The position numbers and the translations under genes were made by a program. A stretch of DNA of 64,000 nucleotides from Williamsia limnetica. Its GTDB lineage: Bacteria; Actinomycetota; Actinomycetes; Mycobacteriales; Mycobacteriaceae. Location: positions 60,698 to 124,697 of the forward strand of contig NZ_QJSP01000016.1 of the NCBI RefSeq assembly GCF_003217475.1, given 5' to 3'. Shown here piece by piece: positions 36,587-45,942 of this stretch; the first letter of the stretch is position 1; each line of letters begins with the position of its first letter. Under the pieces are notes generated by a model. It saw only the letters and a program-made list of their open reading frames with translations, was not told the DNA's origin and did no database searches.

Positions 36587-36914
36587 CCGCGTTTGCAATC
36601 AGCCAATCGCCGAACTATCCGTAATCAGTGGCCGCGCGTCACGGGCCCGGGGTGATTGTTGTCAGTCGATCGTGCAGCCCAGGGACGGCGAGCGTTTGAT
36701 ACGGCGAACAGCGTACCCGGCAGCATAGTGGACCCGGAGAGGCCGGCGGCGGGAATACAGAGCCAGCGGACACGCCGGGCCAACACCACATAGCAGACCC
36801 TCGCCCCGGTAGAACTGCAACCGCGACGGTCGAAAATTTATGAGCGGAAACAGCGAAGCTTGACAAGTAGATACTTCACTGCCTGCTCAAGCAGTGTAGT
36901 CCGCGCGGTCACTT
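36587..36914. other. Intergenic stretch without a supported gene
   Basis: The 328 bp between the TetR gene and a convergent small membrane-protein gene contain only short frames without motifs. No clear terminator hairpin was found. Confidence 0.45.
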
Positions 36915-37289
36915 TCAGGCTCGGACGATTCGACTGCCGAGGAAACCAACGTATGCGGCCAACCCGACCAAACCGCAAACGCGGGTCGGGCTGTTTGAGA
37001 TGGCCAGGCCGATCATGGTCTCGCTTGCACCGTTCGCATAAATCCATTCACGCGTGTTCTCGGGAAATGCAAGCTTGGTGATCGATTCGAAAGCCTGCGG
37101 AAGAACAAGATGCGCCAGCCCTGTTCCCGCGATTCCGAAACCGATCAATTTCGGCAACACCGTCGCCGTAGCCCTTCCTGTCTTATAGGCCGTTTTCGCC
37201 GTCACCACCGCCGGACTCTTAGACGCAACGGCCGCAACGACACGTCCCGTCTTCGGCTTTCTGCTCCACTGATTTTCGGTGTTTTTCAA
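36915..37289 (-). CDS. Small membrane protein, DoxX-like, unknown function
   Basis: The protein has 124 residues. A Lys-rich start is followed by hydrophobic segments around residues 43-63, 85-100 and 105-122. The pattern GTGLAHLVLPQAFESITKLAFP with a later NGASETMIGLA is reminiscent of DoxX-like or related small membrane families, but the match is not firm. A GGAGCGG-like ribosome site precedes the ATG. Its neighbours (alkane and lipid oxidation) suggest a membrane-stress or redox role at most. Confidence 0.55.
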   Translation of the reverse strand: MKNTENQWSRKPKTGRVVAAVASKSPAVVTAKTAYKTGRATATVLPKLIGFGIAGTGLAHLVLPQAFESITKLAFPENTREWIYANGASETMIGLAISNSPTRVCGLVGLAAYVGFLGSRIVRA

Positions 37290-37577
37290 ATTTCCGCTCC
37301 CTCTAGTCGCGATTCTTATCTAAGCCCAGTCAGAATTGTTGCCGACCTGCACCCCGGAGTTACCGCTACCGTGACAGAGATCTAAAACACCCGACCACAA
37401 CCCCGGTGGGCTAACCCAACCAAAGCGTGATTCAGCCCTTCGTTTCAGTGCGCTTCGCCGTTTCAAAGCGACCGTGCGGCCATGCATGATGCGTTCCAGA
37501 GTCGGGAATCGCCCATTTTTGGAGGCTCGATTGGTTGGTTTCCGGCTTCTGCTAGAGCTGGATTTTATGGTAGTCGG

Positions 37578-37700
37578 CTATCTCGGTTTCGACCAGTAGG
37601 CGGTCTCGTATTCGACGGTTGATGTGTCCGATCTCGCCGTGTAGGCGCAATGGTTGAGACACCAGATGTATTTGTGCACAGCGATCTTAAACGTCATCGA
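37578..37700 (-). pseudogene. IS3-family transposase remnant (C-terminal end)
   Basis: On the minus strand two frames together encode the end of an IS3-type OrfB integrase: LRLHGEIGHI in one frame and STVEYETAYW in the next. The family consensus is a continuous RLHGEIGHxxPxEYExAYW block. One frameshift and loss of the rest of the gene show a decayed insertion sequence. The adjacent 84-bp miniature element also points to past transposition here. Confidence 0.6.
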
Positions 37701-37880
37701 CCCCGGGCCATTCATCTTTCGGGCGCATCGATGTATTGGCGGACACACTCGGCCTTGAGTAGAGAGTCGAACGCCTGGGGTCCGATCGCTGGGTCGCGCA
37801 GTTTGATTCCACGAAGCTAGTGCTTCATCGCCTGGCCCCAGGAAGGCTTTCACTTTCACTTGACAAACACATAGGAACCC

Positions 37881-37964
37881 GGGAGTGTCGGATTAACGGT
37901 GGATCACCCTGCAGCAAAACTAACCGACACCAAGGCCCAGATCCACCGTTAATCTGCCACTCCC
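37881..37964. mobile_element. 84-bp miniature element with IS256-type terminal repeats
   Basis: The ends are inverted repeats of 24 bp that match at 22 positions (37881-37904 and 37941-37964; outer ends GGGAGTG, inner ends GGTGGAT). They match the terminal repeats of the IS256-family element at 49079-50458. The right part also matches subterminal sequence of that element (CCTTG-TGTCGGTTAGTT). It has no coding capacity, so it looks like a MITE or internal-deletion derivative of a related IS. No target duplication is evident. Confidence 0.75.
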
Positions 37965-38208
37965 GTATCGGAGATGCTGTGTTTAAATTGCGCAACAGAC
38001 GATTAGTGGAGAATTGCATTTGGTGAACGGCGAGACGGACTGAAAGCGGCCATTGCGGGTGAACCAGTCCTGACGTCGAACAACCGGGTTTTGGGGTATG
38101 CAGTTCCGCGGAAGGGATCCGTAAGTGTGAAGACGCGTGAAGATTGCGGACGAGGTGGCTGTGCTGATGCACCACACCAAGCCCAGAGCTGAAGTCGAGG
38201 ACCGGGGT

Positions 38209-39363
38209 ATGTCGGATACTCGGACTTGGAAGGACCCCAAACGTCACCTGTGGCCGCTGTGTCTACTCGTGCCTGCCGGGCCGTTCATCGCGTGCCTGCT
38301 GGCGAACAGTGTGTCGGGGTTGCTCTGGGGTTTCGGTGGTTACCTGCTCCTCGTGGTCGTCCCACTGCTCGACCTGATCCGGGGGCCCGACCGTGCCGGA
38401 CCGCCGGATGATGCGGTGCGGACGTTGTCGGCGGACCGGTACTACCGGTGGTGCACCTACATCTTCGTCCCGCTTCAGTACGCGGGCCTGTTCTTCGGGT
38501 TCTGGTGCCTGGCCTTCGCGGACATGACCAGGGGTGAGCGCGTTGGCCTTTCGATCACAGTGGGCATGAGTGCCGCAATCGGTATCAACGCCGCTCACGA
38601 GTTGGGCCACAAACGCGAGAAACTGGAGCAGGGCCTGGCCAAGATCGCGTTGGCGCAGTCGGTGTACGGGCACTTCTACGTCGAACACAACGTCGGCCAC
38701 CACGTGAAGGTCGCAACCCCTGCAGATCCGGCGAGCGCGCGATTTGGCGAGTCTTTGTTCGCGTTCTATCCCCGCGCGCTGTACGGAGGACTCGTCTCGG
38801 GTATCGAGCTCGAAACCGCTCGTCTACATCGTCAGGGCCACCGATTCTGGAACTGGCGCAACACAATTCTCCAGTCCTGGTCGGTGAGTGTTGCGATTGT
38901 CGTCGTCATCGTCGCAGCCTTCGGGTGGGCGATGCTGCCCTATTTCGCGCTGCAGGCGGTCATCGGCATGCTTGTACTCGAAGCGGTGAACTACATCGAG
39001 CACTACGGATTGCTTCGAATACCCACTGCCGAAGGAAGATTGGGAAAGGTGCGCCCTGAGCACAGTTGGAATGGTGACCACCTTGTCAGCAACGTCGTTT
39101 TGCTCAACCTGCAGCGGCACTCCGATCACCACGCGCGCGCCGCAAGGCGGTACCAGGCCCTTCGTAGCTGCAGCGAGGCCCCTCAACTTCCCGCGGGCTA
39201 CGCAATGATGGTGGTTCTGGCGTTCTTCCCCCCGCTGTGGCGCAAGGTGATGGATCCCCGCGTGCTCAGCCACTACAACGGCGACCTTTCCAGGGTGAAC
39301 GTTCACCCGCCCAAGGCCGACAAAATCGAGCAGCGCTACGGCGGCGCGTCAGCCGAGGGCTAG
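38209..39363 (+). CDS. alkB: AlkB-type membrane alkane 1-monooxygenase
   Basis: The protein has 384 residues from ATG 38209, with GAGG upstream; the frame is open 24 codons further. The integral-membrane non-haem di-iron hydroxylase has about six helices and the histidine boxes HELGHK, EHNVGHH and LQRHSDHH, plus the NYIEHYG motif diagnostic of AlkB. It converts n-alkanes to 1-alkanols using rubredoxin. No rubredoxin or rubredoxin reductase gene follows, which is unusual for actinobacterial alkB loci. Electrons must come from elsewhere in the genome. Confidence 0.93.
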   Translation: MSDTRTWKDPKRHLWPLCLLVPAGPFIACLLANSVSGLLWGFGGYLLLVVVPLLDLIRGPDRAGPPDDAVRTLSADRYYRWCTYIFVPLQYAGLFFGFWCLAFADMTRGERVGLSITVGMSAAIGINAAHELGHKREKLEQGLAKIALAQSVYGHFYVEHNVGHHVKVATPADPASARFGESLFAFYPRALYGGLVSGIELETARLHRQGHRFWNWRNTILQSWSVSVAIVVVIVAAFGWAMLPYFALQAVIGMLVLEAVNYIEHYGLLRIPTAEGRLGKVRPEHSWNGDHLVSNVVLLNLQRHSDHHARAARRYQALRSCSEAPQLPAGYAMMVVLAFFPPLWRKVMDPRVLSHYNGDLSRVNVHPPKADKIEQRYGGASAEG

Positions 39364-39584
39364 TGTGGTTCAAGGGAGGGGTGGCGACGCAATATTGTCA
39401 GTGGGGGTGAAGTGCCTGGAAGTAAACGCGGCCGCCCGCCTGGGCCCAGGGTGGACCGGGCGGTTCGGCGGGAAGCTGTCATTGATGCCGCTGAGCTTGA
39501 AATCGGCGAACATGGGTCCAATTTCGGGTTGAGCGGAGTGGGTGAGCGAATGGGGTATGCCCGTTCGGCGTTGTATGCAAAAGT

Positions 39585-39740
39585 GTGAGGAAAAGTTGTT
39601 GCGGTGTCGACTCCACACGTACGTTCTCGCGGAATCACTTTCGACCAGGGCGCGCGCCCCGTCCCACTTAAGCGCCCAGCCAGTCCCAGATGGGGCTTCG
39701 CCCAGGGTGGCGAGCATCGGATTCGGAACAGGCGGCACCC
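39585..39740 (-). pseudogene. ATP-dependent DNA ligase remnant (LigC/LigD-like N-terminus)
   Basis: The minus strand encodes NPMLATLGEAPSGTGWALKWDGARALVE and then VWSRHRNNF. This is close to the start of LigC/LigD-type ligases, including the nucleotidyl-lysine motif KWDG and the SRxGN-type block. The sequence then loses homology and no full ligase remains. It lies in a gene-poor decay zone between alkB and a small hypothetical gene. Confidence 0.55.
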
Positions 39741-40006
39741 GTTCAGGACGCCCCGCCAGCAGTAATGGCACACGTACTGCGGTCCGGCCACGATGCCAGT
39801 CAACAGGTGAGGCGCAACGACAAGTACAGGTGCTGGCGCGACACCCGCAAACACGCCGGGTGCCTTGCCCTAGAATCAGTGCTGGGCACGACGCCATAGG
39901 AGTGTAATCAGGGGTTGATGACTGCGATCTGGTCGTCGAACGCTCCTCCGATGGTGGCAGTGTGCCGAACCCGGTACACCGAGCCGAGCACAGGAGGTTA
40001 TTTTCA
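39741..40006. other. Decayed intergenic sequence
   Basis: With the ligase remnant, about 640 bp after alkB (39364-40006) carry no intact gene. The frames on both strands are GC-driven shadows. The ribosome-binding site of the next gene (AGGAGG) is at the right end. Confidence 0.4.
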
Positions 40007-40213
40007 ATGGGTGGAATTGCCGACAAGTTCGACAAGGCATACGAGGAAAAGCCGATCAGTGAGCTCGCTGGCGCCCCCGTCGAGGCGCTCCAAGGTGTGA
40101 GCCCGGGCGATGCCCAGCACCTCAAGGACGCGTTCAACATCAAGACCGTGCGCGATCTGGGCACCAACAAGTACTTCCTGTGGGCCCAGGCAGTCGCCAA
40201 ACTCGCCGATTAG
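40007..40213 (+). CDS. Small helix-hairpin-helix-like protein, unknown function
   Basis: The protein has 68 residues from ATG 40007, with a perfect AGGAGG about 12 nt upstream. The segment ALQGVSPGDAQHLKDAFNIKTVRDLGTNKYFLWAQAV resembles a single helix-hairpin-helix / SAM-like fold. The N-terminus is charged. A strong terminator follows 15 bp later, so it is a monocistronic, probably well-expressed gene. I do not recognise a characterised family. Confidence 0.7.
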   Translation: MGGIADKFDKAYEEKPISELAGAPVEALQGVSPGDAQHLKDAFNIKTVRDLGTNKYFLWAQAVAKLAD

Positions 40214-40228
40214 CCAACTTAGACAACG

Positions 40229-40261
40229 AAAGCCGCGACCCTCTAGCAGAGTCGCGGCTTT
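40229..40261 (+). terminator. Intrinsic terminator hairpin
   Basis: AAAGCCGCGAC pairs with GTCGCGGCTTT (11 bp) around an 11-nt loop and has a flanking A/T tract on each side. It can therefore work in both directions, ending the small gene on the plus strand and the HNH remnant on the minus strand. Confidence 0.85.
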
Positions 40262-40301
40262 CCGTCTGTCAGTGACCGGCACGGTGTGGGCCTGTCGGTG
40301 A

Positions 40302-40930
40302 GGGTCAGGTCTCGCAGGCCACGCCGTCACCGTCGCGATCGAGTTTGCTGCTGTACCCGGGTTGGCCGGCATAGATCGGGAGCCCCAGCCGCCCGGACTG
40401 CGGCGCAGTTCGCGTACGACACCGACGGAGGATCAGCAGGGTCCTCCGGGGCTACCTCTGCCGGCGCGACAGGGTCTGGTGTGGGGGAGGGCAGCGGGGT
40501 CGAGGTTGGCGGGCGAGGAGCATTCGCTGCCTGGCCGCGGCCGACATTGATAGTCGCCGAGGTGGCCCCACAGCCAGCGAGGACTCTGGTGATGGCGTTT
40601 TTTCAGCCTGGGTGACCCACAATTGGTAGGTGGCTTTGACCTCGACCTGGGGGAGACGTAGGTGCAGCGGTAGGCATCACTCGGCGGCAGCCAGGTCGCC
40701 GCATCCCCGGCGCCCATTTGCTGGTTGATTGGGCCGTCGGTGGCCTGCAGGTTGCGGGGATCGTTCGCGAAATCGGACGCTGAGTGGGGGAGAGCTGCTG
40801 GGCGCCCTTCTGCCAGGCATCCGACAACGCGACTACGTGGTCGATTTGCACTGCGCTCGACGAGTTGGACCCTGTGCTCAATGGGGCTCAATCCGGCTTG
40901 ATCGTCCCCATCGTCATAGTCATATACCGG
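40302..40930 (-). pseudogene. Secreted HNH (DUF1524) nuclease with excalibur domain, several frameshifts
   Basis: The minus strand reads, across three frames: IDHVVALSDAWQKGAQQL, then FANDPRNLQATDGPINQQMG with DAATWLPPSDAYRCTYV, then a Pro-rich linker, SYANCAAVRAAGAP and IYAGQPGYSSKLDRDGDGVACE. The first parts are the HNH/DUF1524 nuclease core. The last is an excalibur calcium-binding domain with its DxDxDG loop. At least three frame changes separate these blocks, so the gene is dead. Intact relatives are usually exported nucleases. Confidence 0.75.
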
Positions 40931-41083
40931 GGAAATCGAACCGTCGTAGGTTCGGGTGCTGAAGGCGTCGCGCTGTGGTTGGCGACCGTGGTGACGGGAA
41001 ACCCGGCGCCAAGGTTTGCTTCGACTTCCCGACCAAGAATTCCATGCGCTGTCGGTCTCGATGCAGGTTGCGGGGGATTGCGG

Positions 41084-42628
41084 TCAGTTCCCGGGTGGGA
41101 TGCTTTCCCAGGTTTGTGTCGGCAGGGTTCGTCCTCTGAGGGAGCAGTCGCCGTGTGGTGTCCAGTATTCGCGTTCGGGTTCGCTGGCGGCTCTGATGAC
41201 GGCGTCGCTGGCGAGGATCCGTCCCCGCGCGTGTTTGGCGAGTTCGGTGAGGCGTGATGCTTCGTTTACCGCGTCGCCTATGACGGTGTATTCCAGGCGC
41301 TGGTCGGTGCCGAGGTTTCCGGCGAAGACGGGGCCGGTGGCGAGTCCGATCCCGATGTCGAGTTCCCCATGAGCCAGGACGCGGTCGCGGATCTGCCGTG
41401 CGGCGTGGAGTGCGGAGTCAGCGGCATCGGCTCGGGCGACGGGCGCCCCGAAGATGCAGAGTGCGGCGTCTCCCTCGAATTTGTTGACCAGCCCGTGGTG
41501 GCTCTCGGTTGCCGCGATCACTTCTGCGAGGAGGCGGTTGAGCTTGTCGACGAATTCTTGCGGTGAGATCTGGTGGGCGAGTGCCGTCGAATTGGTTACG
41601 TCGACGAACAGTGCTGTTATCTCCCGGATTTCGCCGGTCAGGTCGGCTCCTCGGTCGAGTGCGCGTTGCGCGACGTCTCTTCCGACGTGCCGTCCGAACA
41701 GGTCGCGCAATCGGTCCTGCTCCTGGAGTCCGCGGACCATGTCGTTCACGGTGGATTGCAGTACCCCGATTTCGCTGCTGTCGTTGACGGGCACGCGCAC
41801 GTCGAGCCGGCCTTGCCCGATGCGGCGGAGTGCACCGCGCATCTGGTGGATCGGTTGTGCGACGGCGCGGGCCAGCAGTGTTTCCGCGAGGGCTCCGGAT
41901 ACGAGTCCGAGGGCGGCGAGGTAGGTCGCGGCGCGGATGCGGTCGGGCGGTGCCGCATCTGGATAGTGCAGGAGCGCGATGGCCGCGGCCAATGGCAGCG
42001 CGGAGGTTAGCGCCCAGGTCAGGATGAGCCGGGAGATGACTGACGTTCGTGGTGGCGCGTGTGGGGTGTCGACGGCCAGGATCGTGGCCATCACTGGACG
42101 GAGTGCACGTTCGACGAAGAGGTAGTTGTATCCGACGGTGGCAAGTCCGCCCAATGTCATGAGTAGGGTTCCGCCGAGGGCCTCCCAGACGGGCAGGAGC
42201 GCGAAGGCCGAGCCGGACATCGCGAGGATGCCCCCGGCCCACAGAGATCCGATGAGGACGGTGGACTCGGTGGGCAATCGCAGGGTGTGGCGGGCGTGGT
42301 CGGGTGTCGGCGCAGAGGAGGTGTCCAGCCACCCGAGGCTGCGTCGACGCAGGGCGAGGACGCCGCGAACTGCGGTGAGCAGAGCCACGACCACGTAGAC
42401 CGCCAGGATCTGCAGAAGCGTTCCGAGCTGGGCGCCGAATCGGTGCGGTGCGCCGCCTAGAACGATCAGCAGCGCGACGACGACGGCCCCGCCCACGCTC
42501 GAGCCCACGGTCAGCAGTGGTAGACCCCACTTCGTGCGTAACAGCACCGGAACTGGCCGGGCCGCATTGTGGGCTTCTGGTGGGTGTGGCCGCCCGGGGT
42601 GAGGACGGGCACTGGTGGTGTGCCGCAT
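41084..42628 (-). CDS. Membrane-bound class III adenylate/guanylate cyclase with HAMP domain
   Basis: The protein has 514 residues. The N-terminal ~250 residues hold six membrane helices. A HAMP linker follows (around VAQPIHQMRGALRRIGQGRLDVRVP), then a C-terminal class III cyclase domain with the metal-binding ALFVDVTNST, NKFEGDAALCIFG, and the transition-state region GDAVNEASRLTELAK. This six-helix + HAMP + cyclase layout is that of the mycobacterial Rv1318c/Rv3645 group, linked to cAMP and fatty-acid or pH responses. It is followed by a drug exporter and preceded by nuclease debris. Only the general role, cAMP production, is supported. Confidence 0.9.
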   Translation of the reverse strand: MRHTTSARPHPGRPHPPEAHNAARPVPVLLRTKWGLPLLTVGSSVGGAVVVALLIVLGGAPHRFGAQLGTLLQILAVYVVVALLTAVRGVLALRRRSLGWLDTSSAPTPDHARHTLRLPTESTVLIGSLWAGGILAMSGSAFALLPVWEALGGTLLMTLGGLATVGYNYLFVERALRPVMATILAVDTPHAPPRTSVISRLILTWALTSALPLAAAIALLHYPDAAPPDRIRAATYLAALGLVSGALAETLLARAVAQPIHQMRGALRRIGQGRLDVRVPVNDSSEIGVLQSTVNDMVRGLQEQDRLRDLFGRHVGRDVAQRALDRGADLTGEIREITALFVDVTNSTALAHQISPQEFVDKLNRLLAEVIAATESHHGLVNKFEGDAALCIFGAPVARADAADSALHAARQIRDRVLAHGELDIGIGLATGPVFAGNLGTDQRLEYTVIGDAVNEASRLTELAKHARGRILASDAVIRAASEPEREYWTPHGDCSLRGRTLPTQTWESIPPGN

Positions 42629-42654
42629 TACCGATGCATCTTCTTTCGGTCGTG

Positions 42655-43176
42655 TCAGCGGTCCGGCGGGTGCGGTGACGGTCTGTCCGGCCCGTCGTGG
42701 TCGAGCGCGGAGGTGAGGCGGTCGAGTAGGTCCTGGACGGCGCCGGGGGCGCCATGTTGGGCGAAGTGCTCGATCGACACGGCGATGAACACCGCCTGGG
42801 CGGTGAACAATGCGGTGCCGTCGTCGGCGGTGGCGGTCGCCTTAAGGTGCAGTTTGCGGCCGTCGATCTCCCGGACGTGGGCGCTGATGCGCAGGGGCCG
42901 GTGCAGCGGGACGGGGGCGAGGTAGTCGACGGTGAGGCTCCGGGTCACTGCCGGGGTGCGGGCGATCCAGAGGCCGAAGCCGAACAGGTCGTCGCAGGCG
43001 GCGGCTACTGCCCCGCCGTGCGCGAGGCCGGGCGCACCGATGTGGCGTTCGTCGAACGTCACATCGGTGTAGACCTCGTCGCCGGAGCGGAACACCACCA
43101 GTTGCAGGCCGGCGGGATTGTCTGGCCCGCACCCCATGCAGGTCGGCGAGTGCGGCGGCAGCGGTAGCTGGGTCAT
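42655..43176 (-). CDS. PaaI-family hotdog thioesterase (second copy)
   Basis: The 173-residue protein is a close paralogue of 3484-4023 with the same GCGPDNPAG start block and HIGAPGLAHGGAVAAACDDLFG active-site helix. It lies between the MFS exporter and the cyclase on the same strand, with 25 bp to the MFS stop and 26 bp to the cyclase start, so the three may be one operon. It probably acts on an acyl-CoA; the substrate is unknown. Confidence 0.85.
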   Translation of the reverse strand: MTQLPLPPHSPTCMGCGPDNPAGLQLVVFRSGDEVYTDVTFDERHIGAPGLAHGGAVAAACDDLFGFGLWIARTPAVTRSLTVDYLAPVPLHRPLRISAHVREIDGRKLHLKATATADDGTALFTAQAVFIAVSIEHFAQHGAPGAVQDLLDRLTSALDHDGPDRPSPHPPDR

Positions 43177-43201
43177 GGGCGTTCCTTCTCAACGGTGCTG
43201 G

Positions 43202-44773
43202 CTAGCCGCGGGCGCGGGATCGACTGCGCTGGGCCGGTTCAGCCGGGCTCCTCGATGCGCCTGCGTCCGGGGAAGCGCGGCCGGGTGCCCAGACCAGCAG
43301 AATCGCGGCACCCGCCGCCGCGATGAGTGCGAGGACGATCGCGGACTGCTCGACGCCGTGCAGGAACGCGGACTTGGCGAAGTCGGCGAGTTGCTTGCCG
43401 GCCGGTCCCGCCCGATCGGCGACCTCGAGGGCACCGGCGAGTGAGTCGGCGACCGGGCCCCGCGCCTCCGGTGGGAGCCGCGCGATCGCCGGGGCGATGT
43501 TGTGGCTGTACCCGGCGGCCAGGACACTGCCGGCGACCGCGATGCCGATCGCCGCGCCGATCTCGCGGGTGGCGTCGTTGACTGCCGCGGCGACCCCGTG
43601 CTTTTCGACCGCGGTGTCCGCGACAATAGCCGCCGTCGCCGGCGCCGCGGTCAGGCCCAGACCCGCGCTCAAGATCAGCGTCGGCCACATCACGTCGACG
43701 TAGGTGGAGTCCAAATCGAGCCGGCTGATGAAGTAGAACCCCGCGGCGATGGCGAGCAGACCGGTCACCGTCATCAACCGCAACCCCAGCCGGGTCGTCA
43801 TCCACGGTGCGACCGCCGACAAGAGCACCAACGGCACCATCATCGGCGCCAAGGCCAGCGCTGAACCCAACGGGCTGTATCCAAAGATCAACTGCAGGTA
43901 TTGGACGAGGACTAGGAAGACACCGAACGTCACCAGGAACTGGATGGTGATGGAGAACGATCCGCTCCCGAACCCCCGACGGGCGAAGAACCGCACATCG
44001 AGCAGCGGATGATCCGCCCGCAACTCCCACGCCACGAACACCACTGTGGCCACCACCCCCAGCCCGAACCCGGCGACCACCACGGGATCCGACCAGCCGC
44101 GTACTGGGGCTTCGATGATGGCGAGCACCACTAGTCCGACCGCGAACACCACCGCGACCGATCCGATCACATCCATCAGCGGCGGATTTTCCTGGCGGGA
44201 TTCGGGAATGGTGAAGGCACACAACAGCAGAAACACCCCCACCGCGGTCAGGCCGACGAAGATCGACTGCCACGACCAGTAGTCGAGCAGCAGCCCCGAC
44301 CCGAGAATCCCCAGCAGGCCCCCGGACCCGGCGACCCCCGCCCAGATCCCGACCGCACGCCCCCGCTGCTGCTCGGGGAATCCCGCAGTCAGGATCGACA
44401 GCGTGGACGGCATCATGAACGCCGCCCCCACCCCGGCCGCCGCCCGCGCCGCGATCAACCACCACGGTGTCGATACCAACAGTGGCACCGCCGAGGCCAG
44501 AGAAAACAGCGCCAACCCCACGATCAGCACCGCCCGCCGGCCGTAGCGGTCACCCAGGGCCCCGGCGGGCAACACCAGACACGCCAACACCAGCGTGTAC
44601 CCGTCGACCACCCAGGTGAGCTGGGTTTGCGTCGCCCCGGTGGCCACCGCAATGTTCGGAAGCGCGGTGTACAGGGCCGCCATTGAGGCGACCACCAGGG
44701 CCACCGACAGGCACGAGACCACCAACGTCCACTTCTGAGCCCGCGACAGCAGCACTCGACCATCGGCGGTCAT
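43202..44773 (-). CDS. DHA2-type MFS multidrug transporter
   Basis: The protein has 523 residues from ATG 44773, with GGAGGTGG just upstream; the frame is open earlier but without a better start. Fourteen hydrophobic helices are predicted, with the MFS motif A GALGDRYGRRA and a motif-C-like GGLLGILGSGLLLDYWSWQ. It would export drugs or other hydrophobic compounds by proton antiport. It is divergent from a TetR gene, with a clear operator palindrome between them. Confidence 0.9.
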   Translation of the reverse strand: MTADGRVLLSRAQKWTLVVSCLSVALVVASMAALYTALPNIAVATGATQTQLTWVVDGYTLVLACLVLPAGALGDRYGRRAVLIVGLALFSLASAVPLLVSTPWWLIAARAAAGVGAAFMMPSTLSILTAGFPEQQRGRAVGIWAGVAGSGGLLGILGSGLLLDYWSWQSIFVGLTAVGVFLLLCAFTIPESRQENPPLMDVIGSVAVVFAVGLVVLAIIEAPVRGWSDPVVVAGFGLGVVATVVFVAWELRADHPLLDVRFFARRGFGSGSFSITIQFLVTFGVFLVLVQYLQLIFGYSPLGSALALAPMMVPLVLLSAVAPWMTTRLGLRLMTVTGLLAIAAGFYFISRLDLDSTYVDVMWPTLILSAGLGLTAAPATAAIVADTAVEKHGVAAAVNDATREIGAAIGIAVAGSVLAAGYSHNIAPAIARLPPEARGPVADSLAGALEVADRAGPAGKQLADFAKSAFLHGVEQSAIVLALIAAAGAAILLVWAPGRASPDAGASRSPAEPAQRSRSRARG

Positions 44774-44789
44774 GCAGCCACCTCCACTT

Positions 44790-44810
44790 AACGCTACAGT
44801 TGGTAGCGTT
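44790..44810. promoter_or_regulatory. TetR operator between MFS exporter and its regulator
   Basis: AACGCTAC and GTAGCGTT are perfect 8-bp inverted arms around a 5-nt centre (AGTTG). The site lies 17 bp upstream of the exporter start and about 73 bp upstream of the TetR start, the expected place for an autoregulated efflux repressor. Confidence 0.75.
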
Positions 44811-44882
44811 CCACTACTATGAGTAGCACAATGCGGGGTGCGGGGATAGTGCCTGCGACTGATCCGAGGGCACAATTACGAG

Positions 44883-45560
44883 GTGGGCGAAGAGTTGATC
44901 AACCAGAACACCGACGACGACGAGGACCGGCTCGTGGATCCCCGGAAGGCACGCTCACGCGCACGACTGCTCGACGCGGCGACATCCCTGCTCTCGACCG
45001 GCGGTATCGAGGCCGTCACGATCGACGCGGTCACCAAGGCGTCCAAGGTCGCGCGGACCACCCTCTACCGGCACTTCACCGACAGCACCCAGCTCCTGGC
45101 CGCGGCGTTCGAGCGTCTGCTGCCCCCGGTCACCGCGCCGCCGGCGTCCGGAACGATCCGTGAACAGTTGATCGAACTGCTGGACCGTCAGGCCAAGCTC
45201 ATCGAGGAAGCCCCCGCCCAACTGACGATGCTCGGGTGGCTGGCCCTCGGGTCCGCCCAACCCAGCACGGCCGGGGCGACATCGCATCCCGAAGAAGACC
45301 GGAACCCGGTCAGTTCCCTTCGCGCACGGGTGGTCAACCAATACCGCGAACCGTTCGACCGGATCCTGGGCAGCCCCGGAGCCCAGCAGGAGCTCGGTCG
45401 CTTCGACACCAATCTCGCCCTGACCCAACTCGTCGGACCCATCGTCTTCACCCGACTCACCGCACTCCCGCCGATCGGCCCGGCTGAACGCCAGCAACTC
45501 GTCGACGACTTCCTCGCTGCACGCTCCGCGCAACGCGCGCTGACAGTGACCCCGGACTGA
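44883..45560 (+). CDS. TetR-family repressor of the MFS exporter
   Basis: The protein has 225 residues from GTG 44883. A typical helix-turn-helix reads VTIDAVTKASKVARTTLYRHFTDS, followed by an effector domain. It is divergent from the DHA2 exporter with a palindromic operator in the gap, the classic efflux-pump arrangement. It shares a recognisable N-terminal pattern with the truncated TetR at 1572-1814. Confidence 0.87.
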   Translation: MGEELINQNTDDDEDRLVDPRKARSRARLLDAATSLLSTGGIEAVTIDAVTKASKVARTTLYRHFTDSTQLLAAAFERLLPPVTAPPASGTIREQLIELLDRQAKLIEEAPAQLTMLGWLALGSAQPSTAGATSHPEEDRNPVSSLRARVVNQYREPFDRILGSPGAQQELGRFDTNLALTQLVGPIVFTRLTALPPIGPAERQQLVDDFLAARSAQRALTVTPD

Positions 45561-45568
45561 TCTCTGAT

Positions 45569-45700
45569 TCAGCACCCGCCCGAGGCGGCGGGCTGGGACG
45601 TCAATTCGGCGATCAGCGCCTCGACGCGGGTCTTAATCTCGTCGCGGATCGGGCGAAACGCTTCCACGCCCTGGCCCGGCCGGGTCGTCAAGGACCATCA
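45569..45700 (-). pseudogene. Arsenate reductase (ArsC) 3' remnant
   Basis: The minus strand ends with GQGVEAFRPIRDEIKTRVEALIAEL and a stop at 45569-45571. This resembles the C-terminus of thiol-dependent arsenate reductases (DDPAGQGxxAxRxIRDxI). The DDPAG part is in a neighbouring frame and nothing upstream survives. It is probably the tail of a deleted ars locus. Confidence 0.5.
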
Positions 45701-45942
45701 TGTCTGGGGCCCGGTTTCTGCTTGGCAGCGCACGGATAGTTGACACCAGACACCGTCGAACGCACCGTCAATAGTTAACTACAACATGGTTCTACCGAGC
45801 AGCAGTCGAACATCGCCTCGAACACGCGGTCGTCGGGCCGTAGTCGACCGGCGACACCGTTCGACAGAAACCCCGAAGTCATTGTCAGCCTGGACGGTGT
45901 GACGTACCGGGACTACCGCGCGCAGACGAAGAGCGCGGTGCG

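Noticed and set aside
37881..37964. CRISPR-like repeat
   Set aside because: Only one inverted pair is present and the sequence matches IS256-family ends, so it is a miniature mobile element. No CRISPR array was seen anywhere in the window.
41418..42755. 445-codon minus-strand frame overlapping the cyclase gene
   Set aside because: Arg/Pro-rich shadow of the cyclase in another frame.
43239..44465. 408-codon minus-strand frame inside the MFS gene
   Set aside because: It is a shifted frame of the same gene, Gly/Arg-rich and without motifs. The DHA2 frame is clearly real.
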